This document shows, in pieces, positions 1 to 7,923 of a stretch of DNA of 57,487 nucleotides. The stretch covers positions 1-57,487 of the forward strand of contig CAZNRD010000019.1 in NCBI GenBank assembly GCA_964575425.1. Direction: 5' to 3'. Both the position numbers and the translations under genes were made by a program. Origin of the DNA: DATEAV01 sp964575425. Its GTDB lineage: Bacteria > Chloroflexota > Anaerolineae > Anaerolineales > E44-bin32. The stretch's first letter is position 1, and each line of letters begins with the position of its first letter. The notes under the pieces are model-generated. The model was not told where the DNA came from. It ran no database searches and saw only the letters and a program-made list of their open reading frames with translations.

Positions 1-141
1 GATCTCCACTCGCTGGTCTGGCTGCGGGCGGGACCAGAGAAGCCAGTCCTGCCACGGGACCAGCGGAGAGAGCGTGAGGGCGTTGAAGGCGACGGCGATC
101 GCGATCAGAGCCGGAAACCAGTTGCGCTCCGGGCGCTCCAT
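1..141 (-). CDS. Membrane-anchored protein, N-terminal part (possible oxidase subunit II)
   Basis: Only the first 47 codons are in the window; the gene runs off the left edge. It starts at ATG 141 behind a purine-rich stretch (AAGGGGGG). The product has a short charged N-terminus (MERPERN), one hydrophobic segment at about residues 9-28, then an exported-looking stretch ending DQRVEI. It lies 2 nt after a 34-residue single-TM peptide on the same strand. A tiny TM subunit followed by a TM-anchored protein recalls the CbaD/subunit II order of ba3-type cytochrome oxidases, where a cupredoxin domain would follow. That identity is a guess from layout; no copper ligands are visible here. Confidence 0.5.
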   Translation of the reverse strand, partial: MERPERNWFPALIAIAVAFNALTLSPLVPWQDWLLWSRPQPDQRVEI

Positions 142-143
142 GG

Positions 144-248
144 CTACCCCCCCTTCTGTCGGACCTTATGGGCAAAGACGAGCATGAAGAGGGATACGAG
201 TGCGATGTAGGCTGTAAAGCTCCAGAAGATGATGTCGGTCACATACAT
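144..248 (-). CDS. Small single-TM peptide (34 aa)
   Basis: ATG at 248 is preceded by a strong ribosome binding site (AGGAGG, about 5 nt away), which argues for a real gene despite the short length. The 34-residue product is MYVTDIIFWSFTAY followed by a hydrophobic run and a basic tail (HKVRQKGG), so a single membrane helix with the C-terminus probably inside. A longer upstream reading (to 392) lacks this ribosome site. The stop is 2 nt before the next membrane-protein start, so the two are probably translated together. Similar-sized single-helix subunits occur in ba3-type oxidases and as symporter accessory peptides; sequence alone does not decide. Confidence 0.55.
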   Translation of the reverse strand: MYVTDIIFWSFTAYIALVSLFMLVFAHKVRQKGG

Positions 249-550
249 GGCAACCTCCTGCGCGGCGTGAATGAAGAGCCTCCTCGCCTCCCCCGGTTCA
301 GGGCGAATCCTGATTGGAATTGCCCTATTTGCAGTCCCCGACAGATTGGTAGCCGCCCGCCCAGGCCATCCCGGAGTGCTCCCTGGGTCCACCCGCCCAC
401 CAGATACCGCCGCTGTGGAATTGCATCTCGCGCGCTCGGGAATAGAATAAGGGGCAGCACGACCAGGGCGGGGGCCTGGACGCCAGATGCCTTGGCCCGT
501 TCCTGCGCCGTCCGCACAGCCTGGCGATGCAGAGCCTGACGGAGGAGGTC

Positions 551-1756
551 ATGTCTCGCATCCTGGTGGAGGAACTTGCTCAGAGGCCCGTTGAACAGCA
601 GCAGGTCGAGCTGGTGGAACGCAAGGGAACCGGCCATCCGGATTCCATCTGTGACGCCATCATGGAGCAGATTTCGGTGGCCCTCTGCCGTCAATACATG
701 GAGGCGTTCGGCCGGGTGCTGCATCACAACATCGACAAAGGCCTGCTGGTGGCCGGCCGCACCGAGCCGCGGCTCGGCGGAGGGCGCGTGCTCGAGCCGA
801 TGCGACTGGTGGTCGGCGACCGGGCCACCGCCGAGTACAAGGGCAAGCGCATCGACATCGGGTCGATGGTCGAGAGCACGGCGGCTTCCTGGATTCGACA
901 GAACCTGCGCTACGTCGATCCGGACCAGCACCTGAAGCTGCAGAACGAGCTCAAGGAAGGCTCACCCGAACTGACCGACCTGTTCGAGCGGGAAGAGGTG
1001 GGCGCCAACGACACCTCGGCCGCGGTGGGCTACGCCCCGCTCACCGAAACCGAGCGCCTGGTCTTCGCTGCCGAGCGCTACCTGAACTCGGCCGAGTTCA
1101 AAGCCCGATTCCCCGAGGCCGGGGAGGACGTGAAGGTGATGGGCTACCGCCACGATCGGCGCCTCGACCTGACCGTGGCGCTGGCCTTCGTCGACCGGTT
1201 TGTGGGCGACGGCCGGACCTACTTCGCGCGCAAGAAGGAAATGGAGGAAATGCTCTCCGAGGCTCTGGCCCGTGAGGTGCGCACGATCGACCAGGTGCGC
1301 GTGTCCATCAACACCCTCGACGACCCGGGCCGCGGCGAAGCCGGCATGTACCTGACGGTGCTCGGGACTTCAGCGGAAGGCGGGGACTGCGGCCAGGTCG
1401 GCCGGGGGAACAAGGTCAACGGGGTGATTTCGCTCAACCGTCCGATGGGCACTGAGGCTGCCGCGGGCAAGAACCCGGTGAGTCACGTGGGCAAGATCTA
1501 CAATCTGCTCACGCACCGCATGGCCGCCGAGATCTATGCGAGCGTGCCTGGCCTGCGCGAGGTCTACGTCTGGCTGTGCAGTCAGATCGGCATGCCCATC
1601 CGGGAGCCGCTGATCGCCTCGGCACAGATGGTGCTGCAGCGGGGGGTGGCCATCGACGACATCCGGCCTGCCATCGAGAGCGTGATCGAGCACGAGCTGG
1701 ATACCATCCACGACTTCACCGCCCGCCTGGCACGAGGTGAGCTGCCAGTGTGGTAG
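551..1756 (+). CDS. mat: S-adenosylmethionine synthetase, archaeal type
   Basis: Makes S-adenosylmethionine from methionine and ATP in the cytoplasm. The 401-residue product is of the archaeal family (PF01941), not bacterial MetK: it opens MSRILVEELAQRPVEQQ and carries ELVERKGTGHPDS (about residues 20-33), GANDTSAAVGYAPL (about 155) and the glycine-rich GGDCGQVGRGNKVNG (about 275). Start 551 is chosen because GGAGGAGGTC sits immediately upstream and the family begins here; an in-frame ATG at 527 would add eight unrelated residues. An NTPase gene follows 6 nt after the stop. No SAM riboswitch is recognisable in the 300 nt upstream. Confidence 0.93.
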   Translation: MSRILVEELAQRPVEQQQVELVERKGTGHPDSICDAIMEQISVALCRQYMEAFGRVLHHNIDKGLLVAGRTEPRLGGGRVLEPMRLVVGDRATAEYKGKRIDIGSMVESTAASWIRQNLRYVDPDQHLKLQNELKEGSPELTDLFEREEVGANDTSAAVGYAPLTETERLVFAAERYLNSAEFKARFPEAGEDVKVMGYRHDRRLDLTVALAFVDRFVGDGRTYFARKKEMEEMLSEALAREVRTIDQVRVSINTLDDPGRGEAGMYLTVLGTSAEGGDCGQVGRGNKVNGVISLNRPMGTEAAAGKNPVSHVGKIYNLLTHRMAAEIYASVPGLREVYVWLCSQIGMPIREPLIASAQMVLQRGVAIDDIRPAIESVIEHELDTIHDFTARLARGELPVW

Positions 1757-1762
1757 AGGGCC

Positions 1763-2317
1763 GTGGGCAAGGTGATCCTGCTCACCGGCGCGCCCGGCAG
1801 CGGCAAGACGACGCTGGTCGAGCGCGTCGTGTCCTCGCTGCGGACGCCGGCCGGAGGCTTCCTGACGAGCGAGGTGCGCGAGGCGCGACGCCGCGTCGGC
1901 TTTGAGCTGGTCACGCTCGACGGTCGCCGAGACTGGCTGGCGCATGTCGACCTGGCCAGCCCGGCGCGCCTCGGCAGGTACCGGGTGAACCTTCGGGCGC
2001 TGGAGGAGCTGGCCTCCGGGGCAATCCGGGCCGCTGTGCAGCAGGGCCAGATGGTCGTCATCGATGAGATCGGACCGATGGAGCTGCTCTCCCCGTCGTT
2101 CCGCCGGGCTGTGGGCGAGGCCCTGGCCAGCCAGTGCCTCGTGCTGGCAACCATCATGCGCCGCGGCCATCCGTTCGCGGATCGGGTGAAGGCGCACCCG
2201 AACGCGATTCTGCTGGAGGTCCGGCGCGACACCTGTGAGGCTCTGGTCTGCGAAGTCTTGCGGCTGGTGGAGCAGGGCATGCAGAGGAGCGAACCCTTCG
2301 GCCTCGGGCGCTCGTAG
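1763..2317 (+). CDS. THEP1-type nucleoside-triphosphatase
   Basis: A P-loop NTPase of 184 residues. The Walker A motif GAPGSGKTT is at residues 8-16 and the Walker B region VVIDEIGPMELLSPSF at about 95-110, followed by an arginine-rich HPFADRVKAHPNA segment; this fits the THEP1 family (PF03266), which hydrolyses several NTPs slowly in vitro and has no firm physiological role. It starts with GTG at 1763, six nucleotides after the SAM synthetase stop, so it is probably co-transcribed. THEP1 proteins are common in archaea and thermophilic bacteria, matching the archaeal-type SAM synthetase next door. Confidence 0.82.
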   Translation: MGKVILLTGAPGSGKTTLVERVVSSLRTPAGGFLTSEVREARRRVGFELVTLDGRRDWLAHVDLASPARLGRYRVNLRALEELASGAIRAAVQQGQMVVIDEIGPMELLSPSFRRAVGEALASQCLVLATIMRRGHPFADRVKAHPNAILLEVRRDTCEALVCEVLRLVEQGMQRSEPFGLGRS

Positions 2318-2324
2318 GGAGCAC

Positions 2325-2404
2325 ACGGTGGCGGCGCGTGCGAGGGAGGGGCGATGCCAGGCGCGCAGCGCCCCGTGCCGAGTGGCATCGTATTCCGCCA
2401 CCGT
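2325..2404 (+). other. Nested inverted repeats, strong RNA structure (probable terminator or structured RNA)
   Basis: A perfect 10-bp inverted repeat (ACGGTGGCGG at 2325-2334, CCGCCACCGT at 2395-2404) encloses a second 7-bp repeat (GATGCCA at 2353-2359, TGGCATC at 2383-2389) and a third (GGCGC/GCGCC near 2360-2372). It begins 8 nt after the NTPase stop. TTGTCTC follows the last arm, so it could end the mat-NTPase transcript, though it is larger than a simple terminator. The rest of the 2318-2599 gap holds only the promoter listed next. Confidence 0.5.
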
Positions 2405-2539
2405 TGTCTCAATCCTCCTATCATGCCCAGGCTGCGCTTCACGCTGGTGTGAAGATCTGACAACCTGGATCGGGATGCAAGGGCAGGGACCCTCCGGATT
2501 GCGGACGTCGTGGCGAGACCTACCGGTCGTGACGCTTCC

Positions 2540-2568
2540 TTGTAGTCCCTGAAGACCGTTGATATGAT
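2540..2568 (+). promoter_or_regulatory. Sigma70-type promoter for the DUF368 gene
   Basis: TTGTAG at 2540-2545 (-35) and TATGAT at 2563-2568 (-10, 5 of 6 consensus) are separated by 17 bp. Transcription would start near 2575, about 25 nt before the GTG of the DUF368 gene. Confidence 0.5.
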
Positions 2569-2599
2569 TTGACCATTCGGCCGGTCGGGAGGATTCAGG

Positions 2600-3601
2600 G
2601 TGCAGCTGACTCCCACAACGGAGGCTCGTCGGTTTCGAGACTACGTCTGGATTGCGGCGCGCGGCTTCTGCATGGGCGCCGCCGACGTCGTGCCGGGCGT
2701 CTCTGGCGGCACTATGGCTTTCATCCTGGGGATCTACGATGAGCTGCTTCACGCCATTCACGCCGTCAATCTGGATCTCATCCGCCGCCTGCTCTCGCTG
2801 CGCTGGCGCGAGGCTTTCGCGGATTTCCCCTGGCGGTTCCTCCTGGCAGTCGGCCTAGGGATCGGCCTTGCCATTTTCACCCTGGCCGAAGGCCTCAGCT
2901 GGGCGCTGCATCACCATCCATCGCTGGTTTGGGCGTTCTTCTTCGGGCTGGTTCTGGCGTCGGTTGGTGTTGTGTGCAAGCGGGTGAGGCATTGGACGCC
3001 AGTCACCCTGGCGCTGGCAGCCCTGGCTGCCGTCGGCGCATATGCGCTGGTCGGGATGACGCCGGCACAAACGCCTGACGACGCGTGGTTCCTCTTTTTG
3101 AGCGGCGCCATTGCCATCTGTGCCATGATCCTCCCCGGCATCTCGGGGGCGTTCATATTGGTGCTGCTCGGGAAGTACGAGTACGTGCTTGATGCAGTGG
3201 TCCATGGCGATGTGCTTACGTTGTCCATCGTGGGCGCCGGCTGTGCGGTGGGATTGGTGAGTTTCGTGCGCCTGCTCCGCTGGCTGCTTGCGCACTATCC
3301 CGATCCGACGGTGGCTGTGCTGGCCGGTTTCATGCTGGGCTCGCTGCGCAAGGTGTGGCCGTGGAAGGAAACCTCTCCTGCAAGCGCCGAGGTCGCAGGC
3401 GACACGCTGGACGTGCACCTTAACGTAATGCCCTCGGCGCTGACGCCCGAGGTGGGCCTGACACTGGGGTTGGTGCTGTTGGGTGTCGGCCTGGTATGGG
3501 GGACCGAGTATCTTGCCGGGAGGCGGATGGCGCCGACGGCATCCAGCGCGCCTCGGGCAGCGCTGCCCCTTGGGGGGGAGGAGCATGAACCCGGCGCCTG
3601 A
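2600..3601 (+). CDS. DUF368 membrane protein (polyprenyl-phosphate transporter family)
   Basis: A 333-residue integral membrane protein starting at GTG 2600 behind GGGAGGATTC. It has the family's opening signature GAADVVPGVSGGTMAFILGI (about residues 28-47) and a second, similar half-repeat ICAMILPGISGAFILVLLG (about 172-190), with eight or more hydrophobic segments; the paired VPGVSGG/LPGISGA motifs are diagnostic of PF04018. DUF368 proteins (PopT in Vibrio) were recently assigned as undecaprenyl-phosphate translocases that return the lipid carrier across the membrane for cell-wall synthesis; the role here rests on family membership. The C-terminal 20 residues are polar and cytoplasmic-looking. 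Confidence 0.85.
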   Translation: MQLTPTTEARRFRDYVWIAARGFCMGAADVVPGVSGGTMAFILGIYDELLHAIHAVNLDLIRRLLSLRWREAFADFPWRFLLAVGLGIGLAIFTLAEGLSWALHHHPSLVWAFFFGLVLASVGVVCKRVRHWTPVTLALAALAAVGAYALVGMTPAQTPDDAWFLFLSGAIAICAMILPGISGAFILVLLGKYEYVLDAVVHGDVLTLSIVGAGCAVGLVSFVRLLRWLLAHYPDPTVAVLAGFMLGSLRKVWPWKETSPASAEVAGDTLDVHLNVMPSALTPEVGLTLGLVLLGVGLVWGTEYLAGRRMAPTASSAPRAALPLGGEEHEPGA

Positions 3602-3712
3602 GTCCGAGTGCGCCGCTGAGGAGCCGCCAGGCAGGCCTTGCCCTCCGAAGCGGCGCCACTTCGCTCGGGTACCAGTCACGCGGGCGGATGCTGCCTGCTG
3701 CGGGAACGGCCC

Positions 3713-4786
3713 ATGACGCGCGTTCTGACCGTCAGCCCCGAGTCGCCCGAGGCCGATGTCGTGGCACAAGCCGCCGCCGAAATCCTGCAGGGCCGGCTGG
3801 TCGCTTTTCCCACCGAGACCGTCTACGGGCTGGGTGCCAATGCGCTCGATGCCGAAGCGGTCTCTGCCATCTTCGAAGCCAAGGGACGCCCGCCCACCGA
3901 CCCGCTCATCGTCCACCTCGCTTCGGCGCAGGACCTTGCCCGCGTGGCGCGCGGAGTTCCTCCAATTGCCCATGTGCTGGCAAGTGCCTTCTGGCCCGGC
4001 CCGCTCACGCTCGTCCTTTCCAAGCAGGCGGTCGTGCCCGATTGCGTCACCGCAGGGCTGGAGACGGTGGCCGTGCGCGTGCCTGCCCACCCGGTGGCGC
4101 GCGCACTTCTGCTCGCATGCGATGTGCCCATCGCCGCGCCGTCCGCCAATCGTTTCGGCGGCGTCAGCCCGACGACGGCGCAGCACGTCCTCGACGATCT
4201 CGGCAGCCGCATTGATCTGATTCTCGACGGCGGCCCAACCACGATCGGCGTCGAGTCAACTGTGCTCGATGTCTGCCGAACAACGCCGAAGATCCTGCGC
4301 CCGGGCGGGGTGACGCGCGAATCGCTGGAGGCGATCATTGGCGCGGTGGCCGTTGGTGGGAAAGACGAACCCTATGAACCGGGGCGGCCACAGCCCTCGC
4401 CCGGCCTGCTGCCCCGGCACTACGCCCCGCGCGCCGTACTCGTCCTGTGCATGTCGGAAGGTGCCCCACGGAGCGCGTTGCAGCAGATGGCTCACCTGGC
4501 GCGGGTCTACCTGGCCCGGGGAAAGCAGGTGGGGCTGCTGGTGGCGGATGAGGACAGGCCGGATGTTGACGACCTTCCCGTGCGCGTCGTCTCCGTGGGG
4601 TCGGCTGCAGACCTGGCGCACGTGGCGCGCAACCTGTATGCGGCCCTGAGGATGCTGGATGATCTGGGCGTGGACATCATCCTGGCGCGCGATTTCGGCG
4701 AAGAAGGGTTGGGGCTGGCAGTGCGGGACCGGCTGAGGCGGGCCGCGGCTCAGGTGGTCATCGCCTCCGGTGCGGGCGGCGGTTGA
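3713..4786 (+). CDS. tsaC: L-threonylcarbamoyladenylate synthase (Sua5/YwlC type)
   Basis: Makes threonylcarbamoyl-AMP from threonine, bicarbonate and ATP, the first step of the universal t6A37 tRNA modification. The 357-residue product is the long Sua5 form. The YrdC domain (about 1-200) carries PTETVYGLGANA, KGRPPTDPLIVH, PGPLTLVL, RVPAHPVA and APSANRFGGVSPTTAQHV; the linker has the conserved PSPGLLPRHYAPRA, and a smaller Sua5 C-terminal domain follows. Start MTRVLTVSPES at 3713 fits the family; an ATG further up (3638) adds residues unlike the family. The stop overlaps the start of a decayed NHL-repeat frame. Confidence 0.9.
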   Translation: MTRVLTVSPESPEADVVAQAAAEILQGRLVAFPTETVYGLGANALDAEAVSAIFEAKGRPPTDPLIVHLASAQDLARVARGVPPIAHVLASAFWPGPLTLVLSKQAVVPDCVTAGLETVAVRVPAHPVARALLLACDVPIAAPSANRFGGVSPTTAQHVLDDLGSRIDLILDGGPTTIGVESTVLDVCRTTPKILRPGGVTRESLEAIIGAVAVGGKDEPYEPGRPQPSPGLLPRHYAPRAVLVLCMSEGAPRSALQQMAHLARVYLARGKQVGLLVADEDRPDVDDLPVRVVSVGSAADLAHVARNLYAALRMLDDLGVDIILARDFGEEGLGLAVRDRLRRAAAQVVIASGAGGG

Positions 4787-5163
4787 GACCCAGTTTTGGG
4801 TTCCATGTTCCCGTGGCAGGCGAGGGCAGCATCCGGGCGGCCGAACTGGCCGCGGCAGGCCTGACTGTCAGCGAAGACGGTGAGCACCTCTGGGTGAGCG
4901 ACCCGGTGAGGAGCCGTGTCTTGCGAATCCGCAACCCACTCGCGGATCCTGTGGTCGATGTCGTGCTGGGCCAGTTGGATCTGGACGGCGAGGAGTGCAA
5001 GCGGGGAGCATCATCTCCTGATCCCACCAGCCTGTGTCAGCCCGCGCATCTTTCGCTGGACCCACAGGGAAATCCCTTCGTGTGGGGCCACAGCCTGGTG
5101 GCCGCCCCGCCCTGTCACTTCTGGACAGCACACTTTCTTCACATTCATCTCATCATCGTTTAA
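4783..5163 (+). pseudogene. NHL-repeat beta-propeller remnant
   Basis: The frame after the Sua5 stop encodes HLWVSDPVRSRVLRIRNPL, DVVLGQLDLDG and LCQPAHLSLDPQGN, the hallmark pattern of extracellular NHL-repeat proteins (a blade, then VLGQ-D-x, then a Cys-Gln-Pro start of the next blade). Only about one and a half blades remain; there is no signal peptide, no good start codon and the tail is unrelated sequence. I read it as a fragment left by deletion. The rest of 5164-5253 is non-coding and leads into the exporter operon; TTTAAT at 5159-5164 is a possible -10 element. Confidence 0.5.
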
Positions 5164-5253
5164 TTTCGGACCTGTAAGCTGACGATGTGCGGGGATGCGT
5201 TCCCTTAGCCACGCACCTGTTGGCTTGTGGCTCATCGGAGCAGGAGGTCTTGG

Positions 5254-6693
5254 ATGGGCAGGCGCAAGTGGATTCTCGTGGGCTCGGCCGCCGCGGGGCT
5301 GGTGGTGGCGGCAATCGTGTTGTGGGCGAGAGCACAGGCGGGCAGCAGCAGTGCACAGGAGCTGCAGACGGCGGCCGTCACGCGGGGGACTGTCGAGGAA
5401 GTCATCGATGCCGGGGGTGTGATCGAACTGCCGCAGGTCGCCAGCCTCACCTGGCGCACTTCGGGTACGGTGGCCAGGGTCCATGTCGCGGTCGGAGACG
5501 CAGTGCGGGCCGGCGATGTCCTCATCGAGCTCGATCCGGACACGCTGGAAGCCTCGGTGGTGCAGGCGCAGGCTGAATTGCTTGTGGCGCAAGAGGCTCT
5601 CGATGAACTGCTGGCCGGTCCGACGCAGCAGCAGATTGCAGCAGCTCAGCTCCGCCTGGCCCAGGCGCAGGACGCGCTGCGGGAAGCACAATACAACCGA
5701 ACGGTCCAGCAGCAAGGCAATCGTGCCAGTTCGGACACGATCGCTGCTGCTCAGGCGAACGTCGTGCTGGCGCAGGACGCGGTCGATAGAGCCCAAGGCG
5801 AGTACAACCAAGTGTATGGCCTGCAGGGCGACGATCCGGCCCGAGCGGGTGCCCTGATCCGGCTGGTGTCCGCACGGCAGAGTCTGCTGAAGGCCCAACG
5901 CACCCTGGACTGGTACCTCGGCAAGCCGACGGCCATTCAACAGGCGCTGCTCGACGCCCAGGTGGCATCGGCCGAGGCAGAAGTGAAGGTAGCGCAGCAG
6001 GCGCTGGAAGAACTGCACAATGGGCCGGATCCTGCAGAGGTGGCGGTCGCGAGGGCGCGGGTGGCCAGTGCTCGTGAAATCGCCGGGCGTGCTCAGCTGG
6101 TCGCTCCCTTTGACGGGACGGTCGTGACCATAGAGACGATGCCCGGCGACCTGGTCAGCAGCGGCACTCTCGGCGTAGTGGTGGCGGACCTCAGCCGCTA
6201 CGAGGTCCAGGTGAGTGTCTCTGAAGTGGATGTGGGGCGAGTTGCCATCGGGCAGGAGGCCACCCTGACGGTCGACGCCCTCCCGGGCAAGGCGTTGACC
6301 GGCCGCGTGGTCGACGTGTCTTTCCTGGGCACTTCCAACCAGGGCGTCGTCACCTACCCTGCCACGATCTTGCTGCAGGAGGTCGACCCGGGACTGCACC
6401 CAGGCATGACGGCCGCGGTGAGCATCGTCGTCGAGCGCCGTGAGGACGTGCTCGTTGTCCCCAACCGGGCCGTTCAGGCGAGCGCCGGGCAGAAGGTGGT
6501 GCGCGTGCTCTTCGAGGGCCACCAGATCAGCGTCCCGGTGACCCTTGGCCTGATCGGCGACACGATGAGCGAGGTGGCGGAGGGTGCGCTGAAGGAAGGG
6601 GATGTCGTGGTGCTCAACACATCGAGCACATCGCAAACGACCTTCCAGCAGCCGGGCGGAGGCATCTTCGCCGTCGGAGGCTTCCGGCCCTGA
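5254..6693 (+). CDS. MacA-like efflux periplasmic adaptor (HlyD family)
   Basis: A 479-residue membrane-fusion protein that would link an inner-membrane MacB-type transporter to an outer partner or to released substrate. Residues 5-25 form one N-terminal helix; a split lipoyl domain (TSGTVARVHVAVGDAVRAGD near 75-95, and PFDGTVVTIETMPGDLV near 285-305) flanks a long Ala/Gln/Leu-rich coiled-coil hairpin (about 105-265). The beta-barrel and membrane-proximal domains follow. AGGAGGT lies 6 nt before ATG 5254, favouring it over in-frame starts upstream. It heads a run of six tightly packed genes: adaptor, small anchored protein, ATPase, permease, response regulator and kinase. Confidence 0.88.
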   Translation: MGRRKWILVGSAAAGLVVAAIVLWARAQAGSSSAQELQTAAVTRGTVEEVIDAGGVIELPQVASLTWRTSGTVARVHVAVGDAVRAGDVLIELDPDTLEASVVQAQAELLVAQEALDELLAGPTQQQIAAAQLRLAQAQDALREAQYNRTVQQQGNRASSDTIAAAQANVVLAQDAVDRAQGEYNQVYGLQGDDPARAGALIRLVSARQSLLKAQRTLDWYLGKPTAIQQALLDAQVASAEAEVKVAQQALEELHNGPDPAEVAVARARVASAREIAGRAQLVAPFDGTVVTIETMPGDLVSSGTLGVVVADLSRYEVQVSVSEVDVGRVAIGQEATLTVDALPGKALTGRVVDVSFLGTSNQGVVTYPATILLQEVDPGLHPGMTAAVSIVVERREDVLVVPNRAVQASAGQKVVRVLFEGHQISVPVTLGLIGDTMSEVAEGALKEGDVVVLNTSSTSQTTFQQPGGGIFAVGGFRP

Positions 6694-6739
6694 AGGCGCG
6701 GAGGCTCGGAGGGACACGGTGGATTCGAGGAGAGGACCG

Positions 6740-7201
6740 ATGCGTAGACCGCTGATCATCGTTCTGGCTGTCGTTCTCGTGCTGGCAGTGGCGAGCGGAT
6801 CATTCTACGGAGGGATGGCCTACGAGCGAACGCGGCAGGCGAATCTGCAGGCCCGCTTCTTCGCCGAGCGGGGATTTGCGCCTGGCGAAGGGTTCCCCGG
6901 TGGGTTCCCGATGGCGACGCCCAGGGAGTCTGCCGGGGGCAGCGCCGGTGCGCCGGAATCGGGATTCGGTCGCGGGACGAATGGGACGATCAAGAGTCTC
7001 GAGGGAGACTCCCTGCTGCTCAGCACGCCGGAGGACGTGACCACGGTGGTGTTGAACAGCGACACCGTCATCCTGCACACGGTTGCTGGCGACCGGGCGC
7101 TGCTGCAGCCGGGGCTTCGTGTCGTCGTCAGCGGCGAGCGGGACGAGTCCGGTGCGATCCACGCCGCGACCATTCAGGTCCTAGCGGGGGAGCAGCCGTG
7201 A
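6740..7201 (+). CDS. Small membrane-anchored protein with a predicted beta domain
   Basis: A 153-residue protein with an N-terminal helix (RRPLIIVLAVVLVLAVASG), a Gly/Pro-rich linker (about 40-80) and a compact C-terminal domain (GTIKSLEGDSLLLST...TVILHT...LQPGLRVVVSGER) whose alternating pattern resembles small OB-like DUF5666 domains. It starts at ATG 6740 behind GGAGAGG, and its TGA overlaps the GTG of the ABC ATPase gene (GTGA). Lying between adaptor and ATPase, it is probably an accessory part of the exporter outside the membrane, but I recognise no defined function. Confidence 0.65.
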   Translation: MRRPLIIVLAVVLVLAVASGSFYGGMAYERTRQANLQARFFAERGFAPGEGFPGGFPMATPRESAGGSAGAPESGFGRGTNGTIKSLEGDSLLLSTPEDVTTVVLNSDTVILHTVAGDRALLQPGLRVVVSGERDESGAIHAATIQVLAGEQP

Positions 7202-7923
7202 GCCTCATGATTGCGCTCGAAGACGTCAGGAAGATCTATCGCCTCGGGACCATTGAGGTGGAGGCGCTGCGCGGAGTGTCGTTGCAGGTTGAGCGGGGCG
7301 AGGTCGTGGCGATCATGGGCCCTTCCGGCTCGGGCAAGAGTTCGCTGCTGAACATCGTCGGCTGCCTCGACAATCCGAGCAGCGGCCGCTACCAACTGGA
7401 TGACATCGACGTGGCCTTGCTGGACGACGACGCGTTGGCTGCAATTCGCAATCAGAAGATCGGCTTTGTCTTCCAGACCTTCAACCTGCTGCCGCGCGCC
7501 TCCGCCTCTGCCAATGTGGAGCTGCCACTGACGTACAGCAGACAAGACGGGGCTCCTAAGGAGCGGGTTCAGGCGGCCCTGGCGGCGGTGGGACTGGGCG
7601 ATCGGATGCACCATCGGCCGAACGAGCTCTCGGGCGGCGAGCAGCAGCGGGTGGCCATCGCCCGCGCCCTGATCAACAACCCCTCGCTGCTCCTGGCCGA
7701 TGAGCCCACCGGCAACCTCGACTCCAGGACGGGCCGGGAGATTCTGGACCTGTTGCTGGAGATGAATCGCGCTCGCGGGCTGACCCTGGTGATGGTGACC
7801 CACGACCCCGGGATAGCGGCGCGTGCCAGCCGCGTCGTCCGCCTGAAGGACGGCATGATCGATTCTGACGGCGACGTGCTCCCGCAAGCGGCACCCGCCG
7901 CCGCAGCGGAGGGTGTGCGATGA
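7198..7923 (+). CDS. ABC transporter ATP-binding protein (MacB/LolD type)
   Basis: A 241-residue ATPase with all ABC motifs: Walker A GPSGSGKSS (about 41-49), Q-loop VFQTFNLLP (about 90), signature LSGGEQQRVAIARAL (about 143-157), Walker B LLLADEPTGNLDS (about 163-175) and switch His in VMVTHDP. The GNLDS after Walker B marks the MacB/LolD/FtsE group, which powers mechanotransmission by a separate FtsX-type permease; that permease is the next gene (ATGA overlap). The GTG start at 7198 overlaps the preceding stop. Likely role: driving export of a peptide, antibiotic or lipid through the MacA-like adaptor. Confidence 0.92.
   Translation: MSLMIALEDVRKIYRLGTIEVEALRGVSLQVERGEVVAIMGPSGSGKSSLLNIVGCLDNPSSGRYQLDDIDVALLDDDALAAIRNQKIGFVFQTFNLLPRASASANVELPLTYSRQDGAPKERVQAALAAVGLGDRMHHRPNELSGGEQQRVAIARALINNPSLLLADEPTGNLDSRTGREILDLLLEMNRARGLTLVMVTHDPGIAARASRVVRLKDGMIDSDGDVLPQAAPAAAAEGVR

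Noticed and set aside
249..550. SAM riboswitch before the SAM synthetase gene
   Set aside because: No match to SAM-I, SAM-II or SAM-IV core motifs by eye; only a weak CCAGG/CCTGG hairpin near 460-480.
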